Assembly (NCBI GenBank): GCA_036000965.1
Contig: DASYUT010000067.1
Location: 1 to 49,948, forward strand
Length of the DNA: 49,948 nucleotides
Direction of reading: 5' to 3'
From: Actinomycetes bacterium
GTDB taxonomy: Bacteria > Actinomycetota > CALGFH01
A model generated the notes under the pieces. The model did no database searches, had not been told where the DNA came from, and saw nothing but the letters and a program-made list of their open reading frames with translations. Every line of letters starts with the position of its first letter. Within the stretch, counting starts at the first letter, position 1. A program made the position numbers and the translations under genes. This document shows positions 17,724 to 27,720 of the stretch, one piece after another.

Positions 17724-19598
17724 GAAGTAGGTGGCGTCCGGGGGGGTGAGGGCCTTCAGGCCGCGCCCGTCGCGGTTGACCATCCACAAGGAGGTGCCCA
17801 GCTCGGACGGCGACTTGAACACGAAGACCTCGCCGGCTGGGTCGACGGTCAGCTCGCCGTCGATGTCGACCCCGAGGTTGGAGCCGCGGTCGGGGCTGAG
17901 CACCGGGGCCGGGCCCCAGCCGTCGACCTTCACGACCCAGAGCTTCTTCCGGTCGAACCGGTTCTCGCCGTCGCCCACGAAGGCGACGGTGACGGGGTCG
18001 ACCCAGACCGGGCTGGACGCCGCACCGAGCCCGGGGGCGAGCGGGTGGGGGATCCACTCGGTGACGCCCTGGGCGCCGAGAACGCCGAGGTACAGGTCGC
18101 CGCCGGGCTCGACCGGGTCACGCCGCCCCGCCCCGGACCGGGCCAGCACGGCCAGCACGAAGCAGCCGTCGGGGCTGACGCGGACCAGGATGGGCTCGAG
18201 CTGGTCCGGGAGCGGGCCGAGGCCCAGCTTGGTGGCCTGGCCCGAGTCGGCGTCCACCGACCACAACTGCACGCTGGCGCCCTCCCGCTTGAGCGCGAGC
18301 AGGCGGGGCGGGCTGCCGGGCAGCCACGACGGGGGCGACAGCACGCCATGCAGGTCGGTGGCCGAGGGCGACGTGCCGGTCTGGGAGGCGGTCCACAGCG
18401 TGTGCGGCTCGCCCATCTCTCCCACCAGGTAGGCGATGCGGCTGCCGTCCGGCGACCAGGTGGGTGCCGACTTGGTGCCGTTGGCGGGGAGCATGAGGGG
18501 CCGCGGCTCGGTGCCGAGCTGGTCAGCCGGGATCGTGAAGACCTGGCCGTCGCGGACGAACGTGACAAGGTCGCCGTTGGCCAGCCGCTGGGGCCACAGC
18601 CCGGCGAGCTCGGGCGCGGTCCGGCGGTAGAGGCGGTCGGCCGGGAACCGGTCGGCGCCCACCTCGCCGAGCGGGCGACCGTCGACCCTCACCACGACCT
18701 GGGCGGTCGGGATGAGACGGTTGACCGTCCACACGAGCTGGCCCATCCGGAGCTGGCCCGAGCCGGGGTTGCCGGCCGCGGTGAACTGGCCTGAGAGGTT
18801 GACGGTGACGATGCCCTGCTCGGAGTCGTAGGTGACCGAGAGCAGGCGGGTGCCTGGCGGGATCGCGGTGTCCAGCGCGTTCGCGACCCGGCCCCGCGGG
18901 CCCTCCAGCAGCATGCGCAGCGCGGTCGTGGTGCGCCCCTGGACGCTGGCGACCCGACCGGCCGTGCCGGTCCGGTCGTCGAACAGGACAGGGGTTGGGA
19001 CCACATGACGCCCGTCGCGGGAGGCCATGAACAGCTCGGTGCGCCGGTACCGCTGCTTGAAGCTCTCCTCGTCCACCCAGGGCTGGTCGGGCGGGCTGGT
19101 GATGCGCCACTCGGTGAGGACCCTGCCCAGGTGGAAGCTGAGCGACGTGGGGCCGGCCAGCGGCGTCCACTCGTGGCCGTTGAGGCGGCCGACCAGCCTG
19201 ACCTGGACGTCGACCACCACCTCCCCCGCGTCGCCGCTGGCGACGGCCTCCTTCAGCGAGGGGGTGGCCGACCGGGTCTCGTAGACCATGACCGAGCGCC
19301 TGCGCTGCCAGCCGTCGAGCCGGCGGCGGGCGCTGCCCGGCGCCACCCACGCGGCCGCCTCGGCCGGGTCGCCGGTGGCCATGACGCGCATGAACTGTGC
19401 GACCAGCTCGATCTCCTTGAGCCCGCCCTGCGGTTTGGCGCCACGGGGGTCGTCGACGCTCGAGCGCTCGTCGGTCGGCGACGCGACCTGGGCGATGGTG
19501 ATGACCTCGCCAGTGGGCGGCACCCCGGCCGAGCAGGCCGCGAGGACCAGGCAGACGAGGAGGGCCGCGACCCTCCGGAGCCAACGGCGGTCAGCCAC
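17694..19598 (-). CDS. lpqB: Lipoprotein LpqB, partner of MtrB
   Basis: LpqB is an outer-face lipoprotein that in mycobacteria binds the extracellular part of MtrB and tunes MtrA phosphorylation. The 634-residue protein has a signal peptide with a lipobox at LAAC (Cys22). A mixed N-terminal domain precedes a GerMN-type domain (about 195-310, including RMLLEGPRG and VTVNLSGQF). The C-terminal half has propeller-like blades (APTWSPDGSRIAYL, then ILVRVSPDG). Length is within the family range near 580-680. It overlaps mtrB by eight bases, so mtrA, mtrB and lpqB are likely one operon. The 3' end is duplicated downstream. Confidence 0.93.
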   Translation of the reverse strand: MADRRWLRRVAALLVCLVLAACSAGVPPTGEVITIAQVASPTDERSSVDDPRGAKPQGGLKEIELVAQFMRVMATGDPAEAAAWVAPGSARRRLDGWQRRRSVMVYETRSATPSLKEAVASGDAGEVVVDVQVRLVGRLNGHEWTPLAGPTSLSFHLGRVLTEWRITSPPDQPWVDEESFKQRYRRTELFMASRDGRHVVPTPVLFDDRTGTAGRVASVQGRTTTALRMLLEGPRGRVANALDTAIPPGTRLLSVTYDSEQGIVTVNLSGQFTAAGNPGSGQLRMGQLVWTVNRLIPTAQVVVRVDGRPLGEVGADRFPADRLYRRTAPELAGLWPQRLANGDLVTFVRDGQVFTIPADQLGTEPRPLMLPANGTKSAPTWSPDGSRIAYLVGEMGEPHTLWTASQTGTSPSATDLHGVLSPPSWLPGSPPRLLALKREGASVQLWSVDADSGQATKLGLGPLPDQLEPILVRVSPDGCFVLAVLARSGAGRRDPVEPGGDLYLGVLGAQGVTEWIPHPLAPGLGAASSPVWVDPVTVAFVGDGENRFDRKKLWVVKVDGWGPAPVLSPDRGSNLGVDIDGELTVDPAGEVFVFKSPSELGTSLWMVNRDGRGLKALTPPDATYFDGDPNFASR

Positions 19599-21144
19599 CC
19601 ACGACCACCTCGGGCTCGGCCGGGGCGGGCTCGCGGCCGTGCTCCTCGCCCGGCGGGCGCGTGGCCTGCGGCGCGGCAGCCGGCAGCACCACCGTGAAGG
19701 CCGAGCCCTGGCCGACCGTGGAGGTCACCGTGATCGACCCCTTGTGGAGGTTGACGTTCTCGAGCGCGATGGCCAGGCCGAGGCCGGTGCCGCCCAGCGT
19801 CCGGGCCCGGTGCACGTCGGCCCGGTAGAAGCGCTCGAAGATGTGGGGCAGGTCCTCGGCCGGGATGCCTTCGCCCTCGTCTTGCACCACCACCACGACC
19901 TCGGCGCCGCGTCGGGCCACGTCGACCTGGACCGCCCCCTCGCTGGTGTGCTCGATCGCGTTCTTGACCAGGTTGGAGAACACCCGGTCGAGCCGGCGGG
20001 GGTCGGCGGCCACCAGCGGCGGCCCCTCGCCGCGGTCGACCCTCAAGGTGACGTTGACCTTGCGACCGTGCGCGATGGCATCGAGGGCGTCGACGACCTC
20101 GTCGAGCAGGCCGGAGAGGTCGATCTCGACCGGCTCGAGGTTGATCACGCCGGCGTCGAAGCGGCTGATCTCGAGCAGGTCCTCCAGCAGGTTCTCGAAG
20201 CGCTCCAGCTCGCGCTCGAGCAGCACCGCGGCCCGCTGGGCGTCGGCCGGCAGGCCGGCCCGGGCGGCGTGGATGTAGTCGGCGGCCATGCGCACGGTGG
20301 CGAGCGGGGTGCGGAGCTCGTGGCTGACGTCGGACACGAAGCGGGCCTGCAGGCTCGAGACGTGCTCGAGCTCGCCGATCTTCTGGGCCAGGGCGTCGGT
20401 CATGCGGTTGAAGGACTCGGCGAGCCGGCCGAAGTCGTCCTGGGTGGTGGCCTCGGGGATGCGCGCGGTCAGGTTGCCGGCCGCGATCTCCTCGGCGACG
20501 TCGCGGGCGCGCTGGATCGGCTTGAGGACGCGGCCGATCGAGATGGCGGTCATGATCACGACCGCGGCGAGCAGGCCGACGCCCACGATGAGCAGGAAGT
20601 TGGTGAGCAGGTTGAGGGTGGCCTCCTGGAAGGCCAGGGGGTAGAAGAAGTAGGCCTGGTACTCGCCCTGCTCGGAGCGGACCGGGGCACCGATGACGAG
20701 CATGCGCCCCCCCGCCACGCCCGGGGGCGTGTCGATGTAGAGGGCGGCGATCTCCGACCGGGTGACGACGCGGTTGACCAGCGGGGCCGGGATGTCGTTG
20801 GCCTTGAAGCGGTCGTCGGAGTGCTGGGAGCGCTCCGAGCCGATGAGCACGACCGCCGTGAAGCTGGGGTTGCCCGTGCCCTGCCCGGAGGTGAGCTGTT
20901 CCATGATGCGCGGCTGCACCTGGTCCTCGGGCATGTCGGCGGCGGCCGCCAGCGTGCTCACGGCCTGGGCCCGGAGGCGGTCGACCTCGTGCGCGGCTTG
21001 CCTGTACTGCTGGGTGTAGAGCGACCGGGCCAGGAGCGCGTGCAGCGCGGTGCCGAGCAGCAGCAGCGACGCGACCACGATGGCCGAGGTGAACAGGACA
21101 ACCCTGGCGCGCAGGTCGAGGCGGGAAGGAACTAAGCGGTGCAC
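19591..21144 (-). CDS. mtrB: Sensor histidine kinase MtrB
   Basis: MtrB phosphorylates MtrA to control cell-wall and division genes. In 517 residues there are two membrane helices (about 15-39 and 178-201) flanking an extracytoplasmic loop, then a HAMP linker (about 202-255), the phosphoacceptor His275 in SDVSHELRTPLATVR, the N box VFSNLVKNAIEHT and the G boxes DEGEGIP and GGTGLGLAIA. GTG 21144 is used as start; no strong ribosome site precedes it, which is consistent with coupling to mtrA 40 bases upstream. The C terminus is Pro/Glu-rich. LpqB is encoded next and overlaps it. Confidence 0.95.
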   Translation of the reverse strand: MHRLVPSRLDLRARVVLFTSAIVVASLLLLGTALHALLARSLYTQQYRQAAHEVDRLRAQAVSTLAAAADMPEDQVQPRIMEQLTSGQGTGNPSFTAVVLIGSERSQHSDDRFKANDIPAPLVNRVVTRSEIAALYIDTPPGVAGGRMLVIGAPVRSEQGEYQAYFFYPLAFQEATLNLLTNFLLIVGVGLLAAVVIMTAISIGRVLKPIQRARDVAEEIAAGNLTARIPEATTQDDFGRLAESFNRMTDALAQKIGELEHVSSLQARFVSDVSHELRTPLATVRMAADYIHAARAGLPADAQRAAVLLERELERFENLLEDLLEISRFDAGVINLEPVEIDLSGLLDEVVDALDAIAHGRKVNVTLRVDRGEGPPLVAADPRRLDRVFSNLVKNAIEHTSEGAVQVDVARRGAEVVVVVQDEGEGIPAEDLPHIFERFYRADVHRARTLGGTGLGLAIALENVNLHKGSITVTSTVGQGSAFTVVLPAAAPQATRPPGEEHGREPAPAEPEVVVGG

Positions 21145-21154
21145 TGGCTACTCT

Positions 21155-21202
21155 TGTTCGTCACGCATCTTGGTCGTCTGTTCGTCACGCATCCTGGTCG
21201 TC
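21155..21202. repeat. Exact-length 24-bp tandem duplication covering the mtrA stop
   Basis: Copies at 21155-21178 and 21179-21202 differ at one base (T/C). The second contains the codons for the DDQDA end of MtrA plus its TGA and a few bases beyond. The first is an extra copy with the same reading frame phase, giving a second in-frame tail ending in another TGA. Confidence 0.9.
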
Positions 21203-21904
21203 GAGCCGGGAGGCGTCGCCCGCTCCTCCCTCCGGGCCGATCCGGTAGCCGACCCCACGGACGGTCTGGACCACCCTCGGGTTCTCCGGGTCGTCCTCGA
21301 TCTTGGCCCGAAGGCGCTGGACGTGGACGTTGACCAGCCGCGTGTCCCCAGCGTAGCGGTAGCCCCAGACCTGCTCGAGCAGCACCTCGCGGGTGAACAC
21401 CTGGCGGGGCCGCCGGGCCAGGGTGGCCAGCAGCTCGAACTCGAGCGGGGTCAGGTTGACCGGCTTGCCGCCCTTGGTCACCTGATGGGCCATCACGTCC
21501 ATCTCCATGTCGTGGAAGCGGAGCGTCTCGGCCCCCTCGGTGTCGCGCCGCCGGAGCCGGGCGCGGACACGGGCCACCAGCTCCTTGGCCGAGAAGGGTT
21601 TGGTGATGTAGTCGTCGGCCCCCGACTCGAGGCCGAGCACGATGTCGACCGTGTCGGTCTTGGCGGTGAGCATGACGATCGGCACGCCCGACTCGAGCCG
21701 GAGCTCGCGGCAGATCTCGAGGCCGTCCTTGCCCGGGAGCATGAGGTCGAGCAGGACCAGGTCGGGTTTGGTCTGGTGGAACGCTGCGACGGCCTGGTCG
21801 CCCGAGCGCACGAACACCGACTCGAACCCCTCCTGGCGCAAGACGATGACGAGCATCTCGGTGAGCGACGGATCGTCGTCCACCACCAGTATTCTGCCCT
21901 TCAA
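21185..21904 (-). CDS. mtrA: Response regulator MtrA
   Basis: MtrA is an OmpR-type transcription factor activated by MtrB, controlling cell-wall, division and replication-linked genes. The 239-residue protein has receiver residues D10, D11, phosphoacceptor D53 (VLLDLMLPGKDG) and K102 (ITKPF). The winged HTH occupies about 130-228 (VNLTPLEFELLATL, then NVHVQRLRAKIEDDPENP, VRGVGYRIG). The start is TTG 21904 with GGGAGG seven bases upstream. The end of the gene is duplicated downstream, after the stop. The gene opens the mtrA-mtrB-lpqB operon. Confidence 0.96.
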   Translation of the reverse strand: MKGRILVVDDDPSLTEMLVIVLRQEGFESVFVRSGDQAVAAFHQTKPDLVLLDLMLPGKDGLEICRELRLESGVPIVMLTAKTDTVDIVLGLESGADDYITKPFSAKELVARVRARLRRRDTEGAETLRFHDMEMDVMAHQVTKGGKPVNLTPLEFELLATLARRPRQVFTREVLLEQVWGYRYAGDTRLVNVHVQRLRAKIEDDPENPRVVQTVRGVGYRIGPEGGAGDASRLDDQDA

Positions 21905-22134
21905 GCCGATACCTCCCTCATGCTCTGCAACCGAGCAAGGATGTCACGTTAACGGCCGAACTGGGAGTTGGCGTCCGTGCGACCCCCTTCACCAGGGCGG
22001 TACCGCTCACCAGGGAGCGCTACCGCGTTGACCGGCACCGGCGCCACACTGACAATCCCTCCGGCGACGTGCCGGTGGCGCACGGTACCGAGGGCCGGCA
22101 CGCCCGTGGATCACCAGATGGGAAAGGGAAGGTC

Positions 22135-23229
22135 GTGAGCAGTCAACCGCCCCAGTGGGGCCCACACGACGGAGGCCAGGGGCCGCCGCCTGGACCACCG
22201 GAATCCTACCGCCCTCCCCCGCCGCCCGGGCCGGGCTGGGCCGGCCAGCCAGGCTGGCCGCAGGCGGAGCCGAGGCCTGGCTGGCCGCAGGCGGAGCCGG
22301 GACCTGGCTGGCCGCAGGCGGGCCCGGGGCCAGGCTGGGGGTGGGACGATCCCAGAAGCGGGCCGCCCCGGCTCCCCAAGGCGGGCAGCGAGCGCACCGG
22401 CCCGCTGCCGCTGCACCCGATGACCCTGGGCGACATCATGGACGGCGCGTTCCGGCTCCTGAAGGCCAACCTCCGCACGATCCTGCTGGTCAGCGCGGCA
22501 TTCGTGGTCCCCGTCAACGTTGTCGTGGCGTTCCTGCAGCGCGACCTGCTCGGGGGCCAGGGGCTGCTGGACGTGCTGAACGACCCGTCGCTGGTGGACC
22601 CGGCCGCGTCCCCCTCGGTCGGCCAGTTCATCGGCATCGGCCTCAGCGTGCTGGTGAGCCTGCTGGTCACGCCGTTCGTGGGGGGCGTGCTGACCAGGGT
22701 GGTCGCCGCCAGCTACCTCGGCGAGCAGATGCCGCCGGGGCAGGCGATCAGGACGACCGCGCGCTGGTTCTGGGCCCTGCTGCTCGGCTTCTTCTGCGTC
22801 CACCTGCTCGAGCTGGTCGGGCTGGTGGCCTGCTTGGTGGGCGCGCTGGTGCCGATGACCTTCTTCGTGCTCACCACGCCGGCCATCGTGGTCGAGGAGA
22901 TCGGGCCGATCCAGGCGATGAGCCGGTCGGCCACGCTGGTCAGGCCCAGGTTCTGGCAGACCCTCGGCATCGCCGTGCTCGCCGGCATCATGGCCTCGTT
23001 CATCGGCAACATCCTCGGCACCCCGTTCGGCGTGGCCGCCGGGCTCATCGGCCTGCGCAACGGCTGGCCCCTGCAGGCGCTCGGCGGCATCCTGCCCGCG
23101 CTGATCACGACCCCGTTCGTGGCCATCGTGTCGACGCTGCTGTACTTCGACGCGCGGATCCGCCAGGAGGGCCTGGACCTCCAGATGATGGCGGCCAACC
23201 TCGACCGTGGCGCCGGCCCCGCGCTCTAG
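22135..23229 (+). CDS. Multi-pass membrane protein, glycerophosphodiesterase-membrane-domain type
   Basis: This protein of about 364 residues probably sits in the cytoplasmic membrane with unknown activity. The N-terminal 100 residues are Pro/Gly-rich with three copies of a WPQAEPxPG unit. After PMTLGDIMDGAFRLLKANLRTI come about six hydrophobic segments (for example ILLVSAAFVVPVNVVVAFL, FIGIGLSVLVSLLVTPFVGGVL and WALLLGFFCVHLLELVGLVA). The opening LGDIxDxAFRLLKAN and the segment AIVVEEIGPIQAMSRSATLV fit the membrane domain of the GPDPase_memb family. GTG 22135 follows GGGAAGG. It overlaps the DUF4129 gene by 23 bases, which places it in the MoxR/DUF58 module. Confidence 0.75.
   Translation: MSSQPPQWGPHDGGQGPPPGPPESYRPPPPPGPGWAGQPGWPQAEPRPGWPQAEPGPGWPQAGPGPGWGWDDPRSGPPRLPKAGSERTGPLPLHPMTLGDIMDGAFRLLKANLRTILLVSAAFVVPVNVVVAFLQRDLLGGQGLLDVLNDPSLVDPAASPSVGQFIGIGLSVLVSLLVTPFVGGVLTRVVAASYLGEQMPPGQAIRTTARWFWALLLGFFCVHLLELVGLVACLVGALVPMTFFVLTTPAIVVEEIGPIQAMSRSATLVRPRFWQTLGIAVLAGIMASFIGNILGTPFGVAAGLIGLRNGWPLQALGGILPALITTPFVAIVSTLLYFDARIRQEGLDLQMMAANLDRGAGPAL
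22254..22334. repeat. 27-bp in-frame tandem repeat, three copies
   Basis: Units start at 22254, 22281 and 22308 with CTGGCCGCAGGCGG and encode nine residues each in the N-terminal tail of the membrane protein. They extend the disordered tail without breaking the frame. Confidence 0.85.
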
Positions 23230-23920
23230 GCACGCGGCGGCCGCGCTGGCCGTTGCGGCCGGCCTGCTGCTGGTTGCGGCCGGCCTGCTGCTTGCGGGCC
23301 CCGCCCGGGCCGACCTGCCCGCCCCGTCGCGGGACCCCGACGAGGTGCGCCGGGCCGTCCGCGAGGTGCTCGCCCAGCCGGAGTACCGGGCGTTGCGCCG
23401 CTCCCTGCCCGACCTGGTGATCGACTGGGTGCTCCAGCAGATCGGCCGGCTGGTGGCCGCGCTGAGCGGCAGCGGCGCCGGGTCGCTGATCGGCATCGGG
23501 ATCTTGCTGCTGGTCCTGGCCGGCATCGGCGTGCTGCTGGTCCGGTTCTCGCGCGGCATGACCTCCGACCCGGAGGCGGCCGCCGCCCAGCGCACCCCCA
23601 CCGGCCGGTCGGCGGCCGACTGGCGGGCCGAGGCCGAGGCGCACGAGCGCTCCGGCGAGTGGCGGCAGGCCGTGCGCTCGCGCTACCGCGCGCTCGTGGC
23701 CGACCTTGCCGGCCGAGGGCTGGTCGAGGAGGTCCCTGGGCGGACCGCCGGGGAGTACCGGGGCGAGGTCCGGCGCAACGTGCCCGCGGCCGCGGACGAC
23801 TTCGCCAGCGCGACCGAGCTGTTCGAGCTCGCCTGGTACGGCGGGCAGCGGACCGGGCCGCCCGAGGCGTCCCGCCTCCGCGCCCTGGCCGAGCGCGTCC
23901 TCCGGCAGGCGGCGACGTGA
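23207..23920 (+). CDS. DUF4129 domain membrane protein
   Basis: The 237-residue protein has an N-terminal signal-like helix (about 10-35, ending in ALA-type PARA), an exposed helical stretch with DPDEVRRAVREVLAQPEYRAL, one clear membrane helix (about 90-112) and a cytoplasmic DUF4129 domain (about 125-235) with ERSGEWRQAVRSRYRALVADL, the RTAGEYRGEV motif and ELFELAWYGG. DUF4129 proteins always travel with MoxR, DUF58 and DUF4350 genes. They are not enzymes by any visible motif, and some are related to transglutaminase-cluster proteins. It overlaps the upstream gene, so it is in the same operon. Confidence 0.85.
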   Translation: MAPAPRSRHAAAALAVAAGLLLVAAGLLLAGPARADLPAPSRDPDEVRRAVREVLAQPEYRALRRSLPDLVIDWVLQQIGRLVAALSGSGAGSLIGIGILLLVLAGIGVLLVRFSRGMTSDPEAAAAQRTPTGRSAADWRAEAEAHERSGEWRQAVRSRYRALVADLAGRGLVEEVPGRTAGEYRGEVRRNVPAAADDFASATELFELAWYGGQRTGPPEASRLRALAERVLRQAAT

Positions 23921-23924
23921 GGCG

Positions 23925-24071
23925 CGCGGGCGCACCCGGAACCGGAGGGGCACGGGAGGGGCGCCTGGCCACCCGCCCCAGCGCACCCGGAACCAGACGG
24001 GCACGGAAGGAGCAGGCGCCGAGCTACCCGGACGGCGCACCCGGAGCCGGGCGGGCACGGGAGGGGCGCCG
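23925..24071. repeat. About 52-bp degenerate repeats between DUF4129 and DUF4350 genes
   Basis: Three units share GCGCACCCGGA followed by GGGCACGG and AGGGGCGCC-like blocks, at about 23929, 23982 and 24032. The last unit supplies the GAGGGGC ribosome site of the downstream ATG. The block fills the whole 151-base gap. Confidence 0.7.
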
Positions 24072-25155
24072 ATGAGGCGGGCGCGGCGGGTGCTGCCGTG
24101 GGTGGCGATCGTGGCTGGCCTGCTGCTGGCGGTGTACCTCGGCGGGCGGAGGCCTGACGAGGGCGCGCCGCTCGACCCGGCCTCGCCTGGGCCGCTCGGC
24201 ACCAAGGCGCTGGTCGAGGTGCTCGGCGAGGTCGGCGGCCGGGTCGAGGTCACCAGCGAGCTGCCGACCGGCCCCGGTGGGACTGTGCTGCTGCTCGCCG
24301 ACGACCTGGACCCCGGGCGGCGGAACGCCCTGCTCGCCTGGGTGCGGCGCGGGGGGACCCTGGTCGTGACCGACCCCGACTCCGAGGTCACCAGGCTGGA
24401 GCCGGTCGGCAGCACCGCGATCGGCCTGCTCGACCCCGAGCTCGAGCGTGGCTGCGCCCTGCCCGCCCTCCGCGACGCGCACCGCGTGAACGCCGCGGCC
24501 GGCACCGTGTTCGAGGTGCCCTCCGGCAGCCAGGGCTGCTACTCGCGCGGCAAGGGGTCGTGGCTGGTCGTCCAGCCGCTCGGGTCGGGCACCGTCGTCC
24601 GCCTGGGCGGGGCCGACGCGCTGGTCAACCAGCAGATCGACAAGGCCGACAACGCGGTCCTGGCGGCGAGCCTGCTCGCCCCGGCCCCCGGGACGCGGGT
24701 CACGGTCCTGCAGCCGCCGCCGCCCGGCGGCGGGGCCAGGGGCCTCACCGACCTGATCGCGCCCCGCGTCGACCTCGCCCTGTGGCAGCTCGTGGTCGCG
24801 TTCGGGGTGGTGGTGCTGTGGCGGGCCCGCCGCCTGGGGCGGCCCGTGACCGAGCCCCAGCCCGTGCAGATCCCGGGCGCCGAGCTGGTCGTGGCCGTCG
24901 GCAACCTGCTGCAGCGGGCCAAGGGCCGGGGCCAGGCGGCCGGCCTGCTCACCGACGACCTGCGGCGGACCCTGGCCGAGCGGCTCGGCCTGCCCGCCTC
25001 CGCCCCGCCCGACCAGGTCGCCGACGCCGCCGCGGCCCGCAGCAGCGTCCCCCGGGAACGGGTGCTCGCCGCGCTCACCGCCGCCACCCCCCGCGACGAG
25101 GCCGAGCTCGTCGCGCTCGCCCATGCCATCGACGCAGTCCGCCTGGAGGTCACCA

Positions 25156-25166
<11 letters not shown>
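24072..25166 (+). CDS. DUF4350 domain membrane protein
   Basis: The 364-residue protein has an N-terminal membrane helix (about 8-25) and an extracytoplasmic domain with RDA-like beta stretches (ELPTGPGGTVLLLADDLDPGRRNALLAWVRRGGTLVVTDP), the characteristic DUF4350 fold related to gliding and GATase-like proteins. A second membrane helix (about 234-252, DLALWQLVVAFGVVVLWRAR) leads to a helical cytoplasmic tail. ATG 24072 fits the first helix; the frame runs back to 23706 through the repeats and upstream gene, which was rejected. Its stop overlaps the moxR GTG by 11 bases. The molecular role is unknown; it belongs to the MoxR module. Confidence 0.85.
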
Positions 25167-26103
<937 letters not shown>

Positions 26104-26109
26104 CCGCCG

Positions 26110-26310
26110 GCGGGCGGGCGCACCCGGGGGCCAGGGCCAGGCCCGGCGGCGCGTCGGTTCCGGAGGCGTGCGCACAAGGGGACCCGGCCAGGCCCGGCGG
26201 CGCACCGGTCCGCGAGGCGACCCCTCCCGGGGGCCGGGCCAGGCCCGGCGGCGCGTCGGTCCCCGAGGCCTGCGCACCCGCCAGCCCGGCCAGGTCCGGC
26301 GGCGTGGCGG
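26110..26310. repeat. About 50-60-bp degenerate repeats between moxR and DUF58 genes
   Basis: Four units carry the core CCAGGCCCGGCGGCGC (or CCAGGTCCGGCGGCG) at about 26129, 26190, 26240 and 26288, each followed in most copies by GTCGGT or CCGGTC and a CGAGGC/GGAGGC block. The units occupy the 220-base gap and contain no plausible gene. Confidence 0.75.
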
Positions 26311-26323
26311 GTGAGGTGTAGCC

Positions 26324-27643
26324 GTGCCCGTGCCGACCTGGCGGCTGGCCGCGGCCGCCGCGATCGCCTCGGTGGCCGTACTGCTCCTGCCCCTGCCGCC
26401 GCCGCTCGGCCTGGTCGTGGCCGACGGCGCGCTGCTCGCCGCCGCGGTGGTCGACTGGCTGCTCGCGGCCAGGCCCTCAGACCTCGACGTCGAGCGCGAG
26501 CTGCCGGGCATCGTGCCGCTCGGCGGCGACGCCAGCGTCACCTGGCGGGTCGCCAACCGGCGCGGGCGGGGCGCGGGCCGGGCGGTCCGCGTCCGGCTGG
26601 CCGACGAGCTCGCCCCGTCGCTGTCGGCCACGACCAGGCGGGCACGGCTCACCGTGCCCGCCAACGGGCGGGCGGCGGCCTCGACCGCGATCCGGCCCCG
26701 GCGCCGGGGCCGCTTCACCCCCACCGAGGTCGTGCTCCGGGTCGAGGGGCCGCTCGGGCTGGCCGCCCGCCAGAGCCGGCGCCGCCTGCCGGGCACGCTG
26801 CGGGTGTACCCGCCGTTCACCTCGCGGGACGAGGCGGAGCTGCGCATCGACAAGGCGCGCATCCTCGAGGTCGGGCTGCGCTCTGCCCAGGGCCGGGGCG
26901 GCGGGACCGAGTTCGACGCGCTGCGCGAGTACAGCGTGGACGACGAGTTCCGGCGCATCGACTGGGCAGCCACCGCCCGGGCCGGCAAGCCGATCGTGCG
27001 CACCTACCGGGCCGAGCGGAACCAGACCGTGCTGCTGCTGCTCGACGCCGGCCGGACCATGGCCGGGCGGGTGGAGGGGGTCCCCCGCCTGGACCACGCC
27101 ATGGACGCGGTGATGATGCTGACCGCGGTCGCGACCAGGCTGGGCGACCGGGCCGGGCTGGTCGCCTTCGACCGGGAGGTGCGGGCTGTGGTCAGCCCGG
27201 GCCATGCGCGCGACCAGCTCTCCCGGGTCACCGAGGCGATGTACTCGCTCGAGCCGGAGCTGGTCGAGAGCGACTACCGGGGCGCCTTCGCCGAGACCCT
27301 GGTCCGGTTCCGGCGCCGGGCCATGCTGGTGGTGCTCACCGAGCTGGCCGAGCAGGCGGTGAGCGAGACGCTGCTGCCCGCCCTCCCGCTGATCGCCCGC
27401 AACCACCTGGTGGTGGTGGCCAGCGTCGCCGACCCCGACGTGGCCACCTGGGCGCGCTCCACCCCGGCCGAGGCGGGGGCTGCCTACCGCAGGGCGGCGG
27501 CGACCGCCGCCCTGGCCGAGCGGCGGCGGACGGTGGCGCGGCTGCGCGGCCTGGGCGCGGTCGTGGTCGACGACCGGCCCGGGCGGCTCGCCCCCGAGCT
27601 GGCCGACGCCTACCTGCGGGTCAAGGCCACCGGGCGGCTCTGA
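26324..27643 (+). CDS. DUF58 (VWA-like) protein
   Basis: The 439-residue protein has two N-terminal membrane helices (about 6-45), an exposed beta domain (about 60-160, including LRVEGPLGLAARQSRR), the DUF58 motif GTEFDALREYSVDDEFRRIDWAATAR and a VWA-like domain from about 230 with the MIDAS-like LLLLDAGRTM (DxG plus Thr, not the strict DxSxS). This matches DUF58 proteins that partner MoxR. GTG 26324 follows GGTGAGGTG, a weak site. The last codons are copied several times downstream. Function is inferred to be assembly or stress-related membrane scaffolding. Confidence 0.9.
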   Translation: MPVPTWRLAAAAAIASVAVLLLPLPPPLGLVVADGALLAAAVVDWLLAARPSDLDVERELPGIVPLGGDASVTWRVANRRGRGAGRAVRVRLADELAPSLSATTRRARLTVPANGRAAASTAIRPRRRGRFTPTEVVLRVEGPLGLAARQSRRRLPGTLRVYPPFTSRDEAELRIDKARILEVGLRSAQGRGGGTEFDALREYSVDDEFRRIDWAATARAGKPIVRTYRAERNQTVLLLLDAGRTMAGRVEGVPRLDHAMDAVMMLTAVATRLGDRAGLVAFDREVRAVVSPGHARDQLSRVTEAMYSLEPELVESDYRGAFAETLVRFRRRAMLVVLTELAEQAVSETLLPALPLIARNHLVVVASVADPDVATWARSTPAEAGAAYRRAAATAALAERRRTVARLRGLGAVVVDDRPGRLAPELADAYLRVKATGRL

Positions 27644-27720
27644 GGGCCACCGGGGCGGCCCTTGAAGGCCCTTGAGAAGGGCACCGGGCGGCCCTTGAAG
27701 GGCACCGGGCGGCTATGAGG
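27625..27720. repeat. Copies of the DUF58 gene 3' end
   Basis: The gene end ACCGGGCGGCTCTGAGGG (27629-27646) recurs as ACCGGGGCGGCCCTTGAAG (27649-27667), ACCGGGCGGCCCTTGAAG (27683-27700) and ACCGGGCGGCTATGAGG (27704-27720). Two have TGAAG and one TGAGG in place of the true stop context. A further GGCGGCTCTGAGGGGCGAG lies at 27776-27794 within the convergent gene's end. Confidence 0.75.
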
